A DNA stretch of 46,975 nucleotides from Citreimonas salinaria (GTDB lineage Bacteria; Pseudomonadota; Alphaproteobacteria; Rhodobacterales; Rhodobacteraceae), in NCBI RefSeq assembly GCF_900107235.1, contig NZ_FNPF01000023.1:1-46975 (forward strand), given 5' to 3'. Positions 32,977 to 41,478 of this stretch are shown piece by piece. The number at the start of each line of letters is the position of its first letter. The first letter of the stretch is position 1. A program made the position numbers and the translations under genes. The notes beneath the pieces were generated by a model, which saw nothing but the letters and a program-made list of their open reading frames with translations, ran no database searches and was not told the DNA's origin.

Positions 32977-34752
32977 ATGGCCAAGACGACTGCCGATTTC
33001 ATGCTCGACCGCCTGACGAACTGGGGCGTCCGCAATATCTACGGCTTCCCCGGAGACGGTATCAGCTCGACGCTGGAGGCGCTCGAGAAGGCGATCGATC
33101 GGTTCACCTTCGTTCAGGCCCGCCACGAGGAAGAGGCGGCGTTCATGGCGTGCGCCCATGCCAAGTGGACCGGTGAACCCGGTGTCTGCCTCGCGACCTC
33201 CGGACCCGGCGCCATCCACCTGCTGAACGGGCTTTACGACGCCAAGCTCGATCACCAGCCGGTGGTGGCCATCGTCGGCCAGCAGGATCGCGCGGCGCTG
33301 GGCGGGAACTACCAGCAGGAGGTGGACCTGCACACGCTCTTCAAGGACGTGGCGCACAACTTCGTGCATGTCTGCCAGTCGCCGGCGCAGATGCGCCACC
33401 TGATCGACCGCGCCTTCCGCATCGCCAAGGCCAAGCGTTGCGTGACCGCGATCATCCTGCCAGATGACGTCGGCGACGAAGACGCGGTGGAAAGCCCGCC
33501 ACACGCGCACGGCACGGTCCATTCCGGCATTGGTTACGCGCCGAAGCCCCGCATCGTCCCCGCCGAGGAGGACCTGCGCGAGGCCGCCGCCATCCTCAAC
33601 GAGGCGAAGAAGCCTGCGATCATGATCGGCGCCGGCGCCATCGGTGCGGGCGAAGAGGTCAAGGCCGTGGCCGAGGCGCTGGGGGCCGGGGTCTGCAAGG
33701 CGCTGCTCGGCAAGGCCGCGCTGCCGGACGATCTGCCCTACGTCACGGGCCAGATGGGCCTGCTCGGCACGACGCCGTCCTGGGACCTGATGATGGATTG
33801 CGACGCCTTCCTCATGGTCGGCTCGGGCTTCCCATACTCGGAATTCCTGCCCGAGGAAGGCAAGGCGCGCGGCGTCCAGATCGACATCGACCCGGGCATG
33901 CTTTCGATCCGCTACCCGATGGACGTGAACCTGGTCGGCGACAGCCGCGACACGCTCGCCGCGCTGCTGCCCTATCTCGAGCACAAGTCGGACCGGTCCT
34001 GGCGCGAGAAGATCGAGAAGGACGTCGCCCGGTGGTGGGAGGGCGTCGAGAAGCGCGCCATGCACGAGGGCGACCCGATCAATCCGCAGCGCCTGTTCTG
34101 GGAATGCTCGCCCCGGCTTCCCGACGGCGCGATCATCTCGGCCGACAGCGGCAGCTCGGCCAACTGGTACGCCCGCGCGATCAGGATCCGCGAGGGGATG
34201 AAGGCGTCGCTGTCGGGTACGCTCGCCACGATGTGCCCCGGCGTCCCCTACGCCACGGCGGCCAAGTTCACCCATCCCGACCGTGTCGCCGTCAGCTTCG
34301 TCGGCGACGGGGCGATGCAGATGCTCGGCAACTCGGCGCTCATGACCATCGCCAAGTACTGGCGGGCCTGGTCCGACCCGCGCTGCGTGATCGCCGTCGT
34401 CAACAACGAGGACCTCAACCAGGTCACTTGGGAGATGCGCGCGATGGGCGGCTTCCCCAGTCTCGAGGAAACCCAGAAGGTGCCGCCGTTCAACTACGCG
34501 GCCTACGCCGAGTCACTTGGCCTGATCGGCATCAGGGTCGAGCATCCGGACCAGATCGGCCCCGCATGGGACAGGGCGTTCGCGGCGGACCGGCCGGTCC
34601 TGATCGACTGCGTCTGCGACGCAACGATCCCGACGCTTCCGCCCAAGATCACGTCCAAGCAGCGCAACAACTACTTCAAGACGCTGATGAAGGGCGATCC
34701 CGACGAAGGGGCGATCATCAAGAACGCCTTCAAGCGGTACTTCACGTCCTGA
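32977..34752 (+). CDS. Thiamine-pyrophosphate enzyme, pyruvate oxidase/acetolactate synthase-like
   Basis: 591 residues with the three domains of the family: N-terminal PYR domain with the catalytic Glu E51 in ARHEEEA, a central domain (about 190-330), and a C-terminal PP domain whose TPP motif begins GDGAMQ (about 442) and ends in VVNNED. It resembles PoxB-type pyruvate:quinone oxidoreductases more than biosynthetic acetolactate synthases, but the substrate is not fixed by sequence. GAGAGGAGAG precedes the ATG. It leads the operon under a strong EcfG-type element, and its stop overlaps the next start by one base. Confidence 0.87.
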   Translation: MAKTTADFMLDRLTNWGVRNIYGFPGDGISSTLEALEKAIDRFTFVQARHEEEAAFMACAHAKWTGEPGVCLATSGPGAIHLLNGLYDAKLDHQPVVAIVGQQDRAALGGNYQQEVDLHTLFKDVAHNFVHVCQSPAQMRHLIDRAFRIAKAKRCVTAIILPDDVGDEDAVESPPHAHGTVHSGIGYAPKPRIVPAEEDLREAAAILNEAKKPAIMIGAGAIGAGEEVKAVAEALGAGVCKALLGKAALPDDLPYVTGQMGLLGTTPSWDLMMDCDAFLMVGSGFPYSEFLPEEGKARGVQIDIDPGMLSIRYPMDVNLVGDSRDTLAALLPYLEHKSDRSWREKIEKDVARWWEGVEKRAMHEGDPINPQRLFWECSPRLPDGAIISADSGSSANWYARAIRIREGMKASLSGTLATMCPGVPYATAAKFTHPDRVAVSFVGDGAMQMLGNSALMTIAKYWRAWSDPRCVIAVVNNEDLNQVTWEMRAMGGFPSLEETQKVPPFNYAAYAESLGLIGIRVEHPDQIGPAWDRAFAADRPVLIDCVCDATIPTLPPKITSKQRNNYFKTLMKGDPDEGAIIKNAFKRYFTS

Positions 34753-35861
34753 TGGCCGAGGCTGCGATCAGCAGCGTCCGGGTCGCCGCCTACCGCGTGC
34801 CGACGGATCGCCCGGAAGCCGACGGCACGCTTGCATGGGATGCCACGACGATGGTCACGTGCGAGATCGGCGCTGCGGGGCGAACCGGGTTCGGCTACAC
34901 TTACGCCGACCGGTCAACCGCCTTGTTCGTGACCGACGTCCTGGCGCCCGTTCTCGAAGGAGAGGACGGGCTCGCGACCGCAGCCCGCTGGCGCGACATG
35001 GTCGACGCTGTCCGCAACCACGGCCGCGCTGGGGTCGCGGCAATGGCGATATCAGCCTGCGACGCGGCGCTGCACGACCTTCGGGGCAAGCTTCTGGACC
35101 AGCCGGTGTCGTCGCTTCTCGGGCGGCGGCGCGACACGGTGCCCGTCTATGGCAGCGGTGGTTTCACGAGCTACTCGCCCCAAGAGATGGCACAGCAGAT
35201 CGAGGACTGGGTGGAAGCCGGGTTCACATCGCTCAAGATCAAGGTCAGCGGCGACCCTGTCGCCGAGGCGGACCGGATCGCGGAGGCGCGCCGCACTGCC
35301 GGCGGCGAGGCCGACCTGATGATCGACGCGAACGGCGCCTGTTCGCGCAAGGACGCCCTTCTGATGGCCGAGATCGCGGCCGACGAGGGCGTCGCCTGGT
35401 TCGAGGAGCCGGTTTCCTCCGACGACCTGGACGGCCTTCGCCTTCTGCGCGATCGCGGGCCTTCGGGCATGGACATCGCGGCGGGCGAATACGGCTATGA
35501 CGCGTTCCATTTCCAGTCGTTGCTGCGAACCGGTGCAGTCGACGTGCTGCAGGTCGATGCGACCCGCTGTTGCGGGATCACCGGCCTTCTGCAGGCGGAC
35601 GCCATGGCCTGGGCGGCGAACGTGCCGTTGTCGCTGCATTGCGCACCCGCGCTCCACATGCAGGCGGCGACGTGCCTGCAGCGGCTGAAGCACGTCGAAT
35701 GGTTCCACGACCATGTCCGTCTGGAATCCATGCTGCTCGACGGCGCCGCGCAAGCGAAGAACGGCCACGCGGCGCCCGATCTCACCCGCCCGGGCCTGGG
35801 CTTGGCGCTCAAGACGCAGGATGCCGAGCAATACCGGGTCTGGCCGGAGGGCGCGGCATGA
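34752..35861 (+). CDS. Enolase-superfamily enzyme (mandelate racemase/muconate lactonizing type)
   Basis: 369 residues. After a capping domain the barrel has a KIK motif (Lys near 161 and 163), Asp in MIDANGA (about 189), Glu in WFEEPV (about 217), Glu in AAGEYGYD (about 244) and a His in LSLHCAPALH (about 294-298). These are the metal and acid/base positions of the superfamily, used by sugar-acid dehydratases and racemases. A sugar-acid dehydratase role would fit the neighbouring dehydrogenase, but the substrate cannot be read from the sequence. Start and stop overlap the neighbouring genes. Confidence 0.82.
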   Translation: MAEAAISSVRVAAYRVPTDRPEADGTLAWDATTMVTCEIGAAGRTGFGYTYADRSTALFVTDVLAPVLEGEDGLATAARWRDMVDAVRNHGRAGVAAMAISACDAALHDLRGKLLDQPVSSLLGRRRDTVPVYGSGGFTSYSPQEMAQQIEDWVEAGFTSLKIKVSGDPVAEADRIAEARRTAGGEADLMIDANGACSRKDALLMAEIAADEGVAWFEEPVSSDDLDGLRLLRDRGPSGMDIAAGEYGYDAFHFQSLLRTGAVDVLQVDATRCCGITGLLQADAMAWAANVPLSLHCAPALHMQAATCLQRLKHVEWFHDHVRLESMLLDGAAQAKNGHAAPDLTRPGLGLALKTQDAEQYRVWPEGAA

Positions 35862-36796
35862 CGGTCAAGCAGCACCTTCCGCGCGAAAGGTCGCGCGCGG
35901 CCGTCGCGCTGACGTCTCTGGCGCTCGGGGCGCTTGTCGTGGGGGTGGCCACGAAGCGTCGGCCTCCGATCAGCCACCCCTCGCGCGATCCGCGCGCCAC
36001 GCCGGCGCGCGCCGCGCGCAACACCCGTCGCGGCGCGTCCCTGCTCGCCGCCAGTGTCCTCGCCGACAGCGCGGTCGAGCATTATCGCGGCGGCTATCAC
36101 CACAAGGCGATGTTCGCGGCACCGGTCGCGGCCGGCACCACGCTGGCCGCCACGCTCTGCGGCGAAAGGATTGGCCGGCGCACCCAGAGAGGGATTTTTC
36201 ACGCTGCCGTCGTGGCAGGTTTGGCCGGCCATTTCTTTCACGCCCGCAACATCATGCGGCGCCCCGGCGCGCTGTCGTGGGAAAGCCTGTTCTACGCCGC
36301 CCCCATCGGCGCGCCGGGGGCGCTGCTGCTGGCGGGACGGGCCGGCCGCGCCGCGCTACGGTTGGAGCGCCCAGACCCGCGGGAGGGGACGCGGCGGCAG
36401 GTCGGGCGCAGGCTAGCGTTCGGCACGACGCTCGGCCTGCTGGGGACCACGGCCGAGGTGGCACTGCTGCATTTCCGCGGCTCGTTCCACAACCCGATCA
36501 TGTACACGCCGGTGATCATGCCCACTCTGGCGGCGATCGCCACGGCCGACGTGGTGCGGGGCCCGTCTCGAAGACGCCTGCGCCGCGCCCGCATCCTGTT
36601 GCGCGCCACCGCGCTCATGGGGCTCGCCGGCACCGCCTTCCACGCCTGGGGCATCCACCGCAACATGGGAGGCTGGCGCAACTGGTCGCAGAACCTGCAG
36701 GTCGCGCCGCCGCTGCCCGCCCCGCCAAGCTTCACCGGCGTGGCCATCGCGGGACTGGGAACCATCGACCTGCTGGAAAGCGAGGAGGCGCGATGA
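35858..36796 (+). CDS. His-rich membrane protein with internal duplication, function unknown
   Basis: 312 residues with about seven to eight hydrophobic segments; no family recognised. Two halves repeat each other: H75 and H81 (HYRGGYHHKAM) with GLAGHFFHA at 121-129, and H205 and H211 (HFRGSFHNPIM) with GLAGTAFHA at 255-263. Conserved residues are H-x-RG-x2-H-x3-M and GLAG-x2-FHA. Paired histidines in membrane segments could bind haem b or metal. It overlaps both neighbours (ATGA) and directly precedes the gluconate-dehydrogenase-like genes, so it may be the membrane partner that takes their electrons. That role is hypothesis. Confidence 0.72.
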   Translation: MTVKQHLPRERSRAAVALTSLALGALVVGVATKRRPPISHPSRDPRATPARAARNTRRGASLLAASVLADSAVEHYRGGYHHKAMFAAPVAAGTTLAATLCGERIGRRTQRGIFHAAVVAGLAGHFFHARNIMRRPGALSWESLFYAAPIGAPGALLLAGRAGRAALRLERPDPREGTRRQVGRRLAFGTTLGLLGTTAEVALLHFRGSFHNPIMYTPVIMPTLAAIATADVVRGPSRRRLRRARILLRATALMGLAGTAFHAWGIHRNMGGWRNWSQNLQVAPPLPAPPSFTGVAIAGLGTIDLLESEEAR

Positions 36797-37410
36797 CTTC
36801 TCCGCCACGCCGCTATCCCGGCTACGACGTCCTCGACAAATGGAACAGCGCGTCATGGGACGACATCACGCGGGACGTGGTCGGTCGGCGTCTGCATGAC
36901 GTTCCGCAACGGCGCTTCTTCGACCAGGACGAGTGGGCGACGCTGCAGGCCTTGTGCGACACCATCATGCCTCAGCCCGAACGGGCGGATCCTATCCCGC
37001 TCGCACCCTTCATCGACGCGGTGATGGCCGAGAACCGGACCTCCGGAACGCGCTACGCCGAGCTGCCACCGATGCGCGAGGCGTGGCGCCGGGGGCTTGC
37101 GGCGCTCGATGCCGAGGCGCGGTGCAGGACCGGTCGCGGCTTCGCCGAACTCGCCCTTGAGGATCGTGAGGCGGTGCTGAAGAGGTTGGACGACGAGGAC
37201 GTTCAGGCTCCCGAATGGCAGGACCTGCCGCCGCGCCGCCTGTTTCGCGAGATCTTCGCGAAGGAGATCGTACGCACCTACTACGGCCATCCCACCGCCT
37301 GGAGCGAGATCGGATTCGGCGGTCCGGCGTCGCCGCGCGGCTACGTGCGGCTTTCGGCGAACCGTCGTGATCGATGGGAGGCTTGGGAAGCGGAGGAGGA
37401 CCTGAAATGA
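36793..37410 (+). CDS. Gluconate 2-dehydrogenase subunit 3 (gamma) family protein
   Basis: 205 residues of the gluconate 2-dehydrogenase subunit 3 family, helped by FFDQDEWATLQALCDTIMPQ near residues 40-60 and the C-terminal YYGHPTAWSEIGFGGPASPRGY. This small subunit normally pairs with a GMC flavoprotein and carries a Tat signal for both. Here no Tat or Sec signal is visible, so the complex may stay cytoplasmic. Start and stop overlap the neighbours by four bases, which supports stoichiometric production with the GMC protein. Confidence 0.85.
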   Translation: MTSPPRRYPGYDVLDKWNSASWDDITRDVVGRRLHDVPQRRFFDQDEWATLQALCDTIMPQPERADPIPLAPFIDAVMAENRTSGTRYAELPPMREAWRRGLAALDAEARCRTGRGFAELALEDREAVLKRLDDEDVQAPEWQDLPPRRLFREIFAKEIVRTYYGHPTAWSEIGFGGPASPRGYVRLSANRRDRWEAWEAEEDLK

Positions 37411-39032
37411 CGACCGAACTTCGCGCCACCGACGGCCGCGCCCCTGATGTCTTCTCGACCGACGGATCGGTGCCGATGCGGTCCTTCGCGGATAGCGAAA
37501 CCGTGGATTTCGCCATCGTCGGCACCGGGGCCGGCGGCGGCGTGCTTGCCGCGAAGCTGGCCGAGGCGGGTTTCTCGACCGTCGCGTTCGACGCGGGCGC
37601 GTTCTATCGCCCGCTGTCGGATTTCGCCTCGGACGAGCTCGAGCAGGAAAAACTCTACTGGAACCAGGAGCGGATCAGCGGCGGCAGCGACGCGATCGAG
37701 TTCGGCTCGAACAATTCGGGGCGCTCGGTGGGTGGGTCGACCGTGCATTTCCAGATGGTCACCCTGCGCTTCCGCCCGGAATGGTTCCGCTCCCGCTCGC
37801 TTCTCGGCTACGGCAAGGACTGGCCGGTCGATTGGCGCGAGATGTGGACCTACTACGACGAGGTCGAGCGTGCGCTCAGCATCTCGGGGCCCGTCCGCTA
37901 CCCGTGGGGCCCGAAGCGCGGTCGCTATCCCTATCGCCCACACGAGGTGAACGCGGCGGGGATGGTCCTGGCCCACGGTGCCGAGGCGCTTGGGATCGAC
38001 TGGGCGCCCTGCCCCATCTCCACAGTGTCCGCCCCCCGCGGCCGGGCGCATCCCTGCGTCTATCGCGGCTTCTGCAAGATCGGCTGCTCGACCAACGCGA
38101 AGCAGAGCATACTCAACACCTACATTCCGCGCGCACTGGCCGCGGGCGCCGAGATCCGCGACCTTGCCATGGTCGGCCGGGTCGAGACCGACGCAGCCGG
38201 ACGGGCAACCGGCGTTCACTACCAACGCGACGGGGCATGGCACTTTCAGAAGGCGCGCAACGTCGTGGTCGCCGGCTATTCCATCGAGACACCGCGCCTG
38301 CTGTTGAACTCGACCGGACCGGCGCATCCCGACGGGCTCGCGAACGGGAACGGCCTGGTCGGCAGATCCTTGATGGTGCATTCGAACGACGCGGTTTGGG
38401 GCGTGATGGACGACGAGATCCGCTGGTACAAGGGCCCGCCGTCGATGGCCGTGACGGAGCACTGGAACTACGAGGACGACAAGGACTTCCACGGCGGATA
38501 CGCGGTCATGAGCCAGGGGCCGTTGCCGGCGGACTTCGCCGCGGCGCTCGTCACACACACCGGCGCAATCGGGATGGACCTCAGGCACAAGATGGCGCTC
38601 TACAACCACATGGCGGGACTGAAGATCGTCGGGGAAGTCCTGCCAGACCTTCGGAACCGGGTGGAACTGAGCGATGAGGTCGACGAACTCGGCCTGCCGC
38701 TGGCACGCGTCACCTTCGGCTATGGTGAAAACGACCGCGCATTGACGCGCCACGCGAACGGCTTCATGCGCGAGATGCTGAGCGCCGCGGGCGCGCGCGA
38801 TCTCTTCGAGACGGAAGGCACCGCGCACCTGATGGGCGGCTGCCCGATGGGGTTCGGACCCGAAGACAGCGTCGTCGACCGGAACGGCCGGGCATGGTCC
38901 TGCGACAACCTCTGGATCTGCGACGGGTCGGTCATGCCCACGGGCGGCGGCGTGAATCCGTCGCTGACGATCATGGCGAACGCCGCCCGCATCGCCGACC
39001 GCATCACGGAAATGGCCCGAGCGCCCTCCTGA
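37407..39032 (+). CDS. GMC-family FAD-dependent oxidoreductase
   Basis: 541 residues. The N-terminal FAD-binding motif is VGTGAGGG (38-45), and the C-terminal GMC signature includes HLMGGCPMG and GGGVNPSLTIMANA. C217, C223 and C227 (C-x5-C-x3-C) resemble the Fe-S-binding cysteines of bacterial FAD-dependent glucose dehydrogenases. It should oxidise a sugar or sugar acid; with the gamma-like subunit it resembles membrane-bound gluconate or glucose dehydrogenases, but no cytochrome c subunit is encoded nearby. No export signal is seen. It starts inside the previous stop (ATGA). Confidence 0.9.
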   Translation: MTTELRATDGRAPDVFSTDGSVPMRSFADSETVDFAIVGTGAGGGVLAAKLAEAGFSTVAFDAGAFYRPLSDFASDELEQEKLYWNQERISGGSDAIEFGSNNSGRSVGGSTVHFQMVTLRFRPEWFRSRSLLGYGKDWPVDWREMWTYYDEVERALSISGPVRYPWGPKRGRYPYRPHEVNAAGMVLAHGAEALGIDWAPCPISTVSAPRGRAHPCVYRGFCKIGCSTNAKQSILNTYIPRALAAGAEIRDLAMVGRVETDAAGRATGVHYQRDGAWHFQKARNVVVAGYSIETPRLLLNSTGPAHPDGLANGNGLVGRSLMVHSNDAVWGVMDDEIRWYKGPPSMAVTEHWNYEDDKDFHGGYAVMSQGPLPADFAAALVTHTGAIGMDLRHKMALYNHMAGLKIVGEVLPDLRNRVELSDEVDELGLPLARVTFGYGENDRALTRHANGFMREMLSAAGARDLFETEGTAHLMGGCPMGFGPEDSVVDRNGRAWSCDNLWICDGSVMPTGGGVNPSLTIMANAARIADRITEMARAPS

Positions 39033-39036
39033 AGCC

Positions 39037-40893
39037 ATGGAACAAGCGACACCCGACATCGACGAGGCACACGTGCACGCACCGGAAGGCTACCCCGACA
39101 TCGGCAGCTACGCCGTTCTGGGCGACTGCCGGACGGCCGTGCTGGTCGACCGGATGGGCAGGATCGAATGGGCCTGTTTCCCCGACTTCTCGAGCACGGC
39201 CTATTTCGGCGCGCTGCTCGACCGGAAGGTAGGCGGAGCTTTTTCGCTCTTTCCCGTGAACCCGCGCAGGACCCATCGGCGCTACCTGCCGGGCACGCCC
39301 GTTCTTGAGACCGAGGTCGAAACCGACACGGGAACGGCCGTGATCACAGAAGCGATGTCGGCGCTCAATGCAGAGGATGACTACATCACTCCGGAGAGCG
39401 AGATTCTGCGCCGCGTAACGGTGCGCGAGGGCACCGTCGACGTGGCGCTCCGGCTCGAGCCGCGGCGCGGCTACGGTCGCGCGCCGATGACGATGCGCGG
39501 CCTCGGTCGCATCGGCTGGTCGTTCGCCGACGGTGGACGGGGCTTCATTCTGCGGACGGATCTCGATGTCGGGCTCACGCAGCGAGGCGCGGTTCTTGAA
39601 GGCGTGACGAGGCTCGAGGCGGGAGAAACGCGCCATGTTTCGCTTGCCTATGTGGGGAAAGACCCCGGTGTGGTTCAGCCGCTGGGGGCCGAGGCGGATG
39701 CTCGACTCGACGCGACGATCCGCTGGTGGGATGAATGGAGCGGACGCCTGCAATGGGCGGGCCCATGGCGAGAACCCGCGTTCCGCAGCGCGCTGGCGCT
39801 GAAGCTCCTGACGCATGCACGTTCGGGTGCGATCGTTGCCGCGCCCACCACGTCGCTGCCCGAAACGTCGGGCGGAAGCCGGAACTGGGATTACCGCTAT
39901 TGCTGGCTGCGCGACGCCTCGCTGACGGTGCGGGCGCTGGTGACGATGGGCTGCAACAATGAGGCCGGCGCCTTCTTCGACTGGCTGCTGCATGCGACGC
40001 GCAAGACGCATCCGCATCTCCGGGTTCTCTACGATGTCTACGGACAGGAGAGTGTGCCCGAGCGGACGCTGCCGCATCTGGAGGGCTGGCGCGGGTCGCA
40101 ACCGGTGCGGGTGGGAAACAACGCGCACGACCAGCTGCAGCTGGACGGCTACGGCCAGATCGTCTCGGCCGCGGCCGAATTCCTGGCGGGCGGCGGCGAG
40201 ATCGGCAGGATGCAGCAACGCAGGATCTGGGAGATGGGGCGCATCGTCAGCCGCGTCTGGAAGGAACCGGACGCCGGCATCTGGGAGATCCGCGGGCAGC
40301 GGCGCCATTACACGCATTCCAAGATGCTGTGCTGGGCGGCGCTCAACTGCCTTGTGCGGCTGGTGGAAGATGGCGCATTCGAGGGTGATGCCGAGCCGCT
40401 GAGGAAGCAGCGCACCGAGATCGCGAACTTCATCGAGGAGGAGTGCTACCACCCCGAGCGTGGCTACGTCGCCGCGTCGGATTCGGATGCGCCCGATGCA
40501 AGCCTCCTGACGCTGCCGAAATACGGTTACGTCGACGCGAACGATCCCCGCTTCCTGCGGACCTTCGAGACGATCGACCGTGAGCTGCGCGTGGGAGAGG
40601 CGCTGATCCTGCGCTATCCCTTCGGCTTTGACCGCCTGGCCTCGGAAGAGAACGCCTTCTTCATCTGCAGCTTCTGGGCGGTCGAGGCGCTTGCGAGGAT
40701 GGGCCGAGTCGAACAGGCAGAGCGGCGGATGGAGGTGCTTCTGGAATACGGCAACGATCTGGGGTTTTTCGCAGAGGAGGCCGCGGCTGTGTCCGGCGAG
40801 CATCTGGGCAATTATCCGCAGGCCTTCAGTCACGTCGGACTGATCCTGGCGGCCGAGGCGATCAGCCGCGCAAGTCAAGGGAGTCCGCAATGA
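39037..40893 (+). CDS. Glycoside hydrolase family 15 protein (glucoamylase/trehalase type)
   Basis: 618 residues: an N-terminal beta-sandwich (to about 250) with DRMGRIEWACFPDF, then an (alpha/alpha)6 barrel containing NWDYRYCWLRDA near 285, GIWEIRG with the likely general-acid Glu (about 416) and ENAFFICSFW with the likely base (about 537). GH15 enzymes release glucose from alpha-glucans or trehalose. No signal peptide is seen, so an internal substrate is likely; the upstream GlgE/TreS route makes both candidates. It starts four bases after the GMC stop and overlaps the next gene. Confidence 0.9.
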   Translation: MEQATPDIDEAHVHAPEGYPDIGSYAVLGDCRTAVLVDRMGRIEWACFPDFSSTAYFGALLDRKVGGAFSLFPVNPRRTHRRYLPGTPVLETEVETDTGTAVITEAMSALNAEDDYITPESEILRRVTVREGTVDVALRLEPRRGYGRAPMTMRGLGRIGWSFADGGRGFILRTDLDVGLTQRGAVLEGVTRLEAGETRHVSLAYVGKDPGVVQPLGAEADARLDATIRWWDEWSGRLQWAGPWREPAFRSALALKLLTHARSGAIVAAPTTSLPETSGGSRNWDYRYCWLRDASLTVRALVTMGCNNEAGAFFDWLLHATRKTHPHLRVLYDVYGQESVPERTLPHLEGWRGSQPVRVGNNAHDQLQLDGYGQIVSAAAEFLAGGGEIGRMQQRRIWEMGRIVSRVWKEPDAGIWEIRGQRRHYTHSKMLCWAALNCLVRLVEDGAFEGDAEPLRKQRTEIANFIEEECYHPERGYVAASDSDAPDASLLTLPKYGYVDANDPRFLRTFETIDRELRVGEALILRYPFGFDRLASEENAFFICSFWAVEALARMGRVEQAERRMEVLLEYGNDLGFFAEEAAAVSGEHLGNYPQAFSHVGLILAAEAISRASQGSPQ

Positions 40894-41393
40894 GTGCCTT
40901 CCCCGCCCTCGCCGAGGCGATCGGCCAGATCGAGATCGTGCTGGTCGGGGGGCTGGTGGCGACGTTGGTCCTGTCCGTAGGCATGTTCGCGAGCCAGGGC
41001 CTCGGCTACTCGCGACTGTCGCTGCCGTTCCTCATGGGCTTCTTCGTGACCGGCCGCCGGAGTCGGGCCGCCATCTTCGGCCTTCTTCTCTACACGCTGG
41101 GCGGATGGATATTCGCGTTCCTCTACGCCTGGTTCTTCGCGATGCTGGGACGGGCGGGCTTGCTGCTGGGGGTCGGCACCGGGCTGCTGCACGGGCTTTT
41201 CCTGCTGACGATGATCATGCCGCTTCTGCCGTACTTCCACCCGCGGGTGGCCTCGCCCTATGCGGGGCCGATCGCACAGCGGCGGCTGCAGCCGCCCGGG
41301 TTCCTCGCCCTGAACTATGGCCGGATGACCCCGATCACGACGCTTCTTTCTCACGCGTTCTATGGCGCGATCCTCGGCTGGGTCCTGGCGTGA
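40890..41393 (+). CDS. Conserved membrane protein, unknown function
   Basis: 167 residues with four hydrophobic helices and a conserved-looking loop (LPYFHPRVASPYAGP, about 112-126) before the last helix. Function not recognised. It starts inside the stop of the GH15 gene (ATGA) and closes the seven-gene operon; a terminator follows. It could anchor the soluble enzymes or be part of an electron-transfer module, but nothing in the sequence proves this. Confidence 0.7.
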   Translation: MSAFPALAEAIGQIEIVLVGGLVATLVLSVGMFASQGLGYSRLSLPFLMGFFVTGRRSRAAIFGLLLYTLGGWIFAFLYAWFFAMLGRAGLLLGVGTGLLHGLFLLTMIMPLLPYFHPRVASPYAGPIAQRRLQPPGFLALNYGRMTPITTLLSHAFYGAILGWVLA

Positions 41394-41433
41394 TGGCGAA
41401 CGAAGCAGGCATGTGCCCCATCGGGAGCCTCCA

Positions 41434-41453
41434 GGCCGGATCCGGCCGTTTTT
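41434..41453 (+). terminator. Terminator of the seven-gene operon
   Basis: The palindrome GGCCGGATCCGGCC (41434-41447) is followed by GTTTTT, giving a compact intrinsic terminator 40 bases after the last stop. Confidence 0.75.
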
Positions 41454-41478
41454 CTCTTGTAGGACTTGGAGTTTGAAA

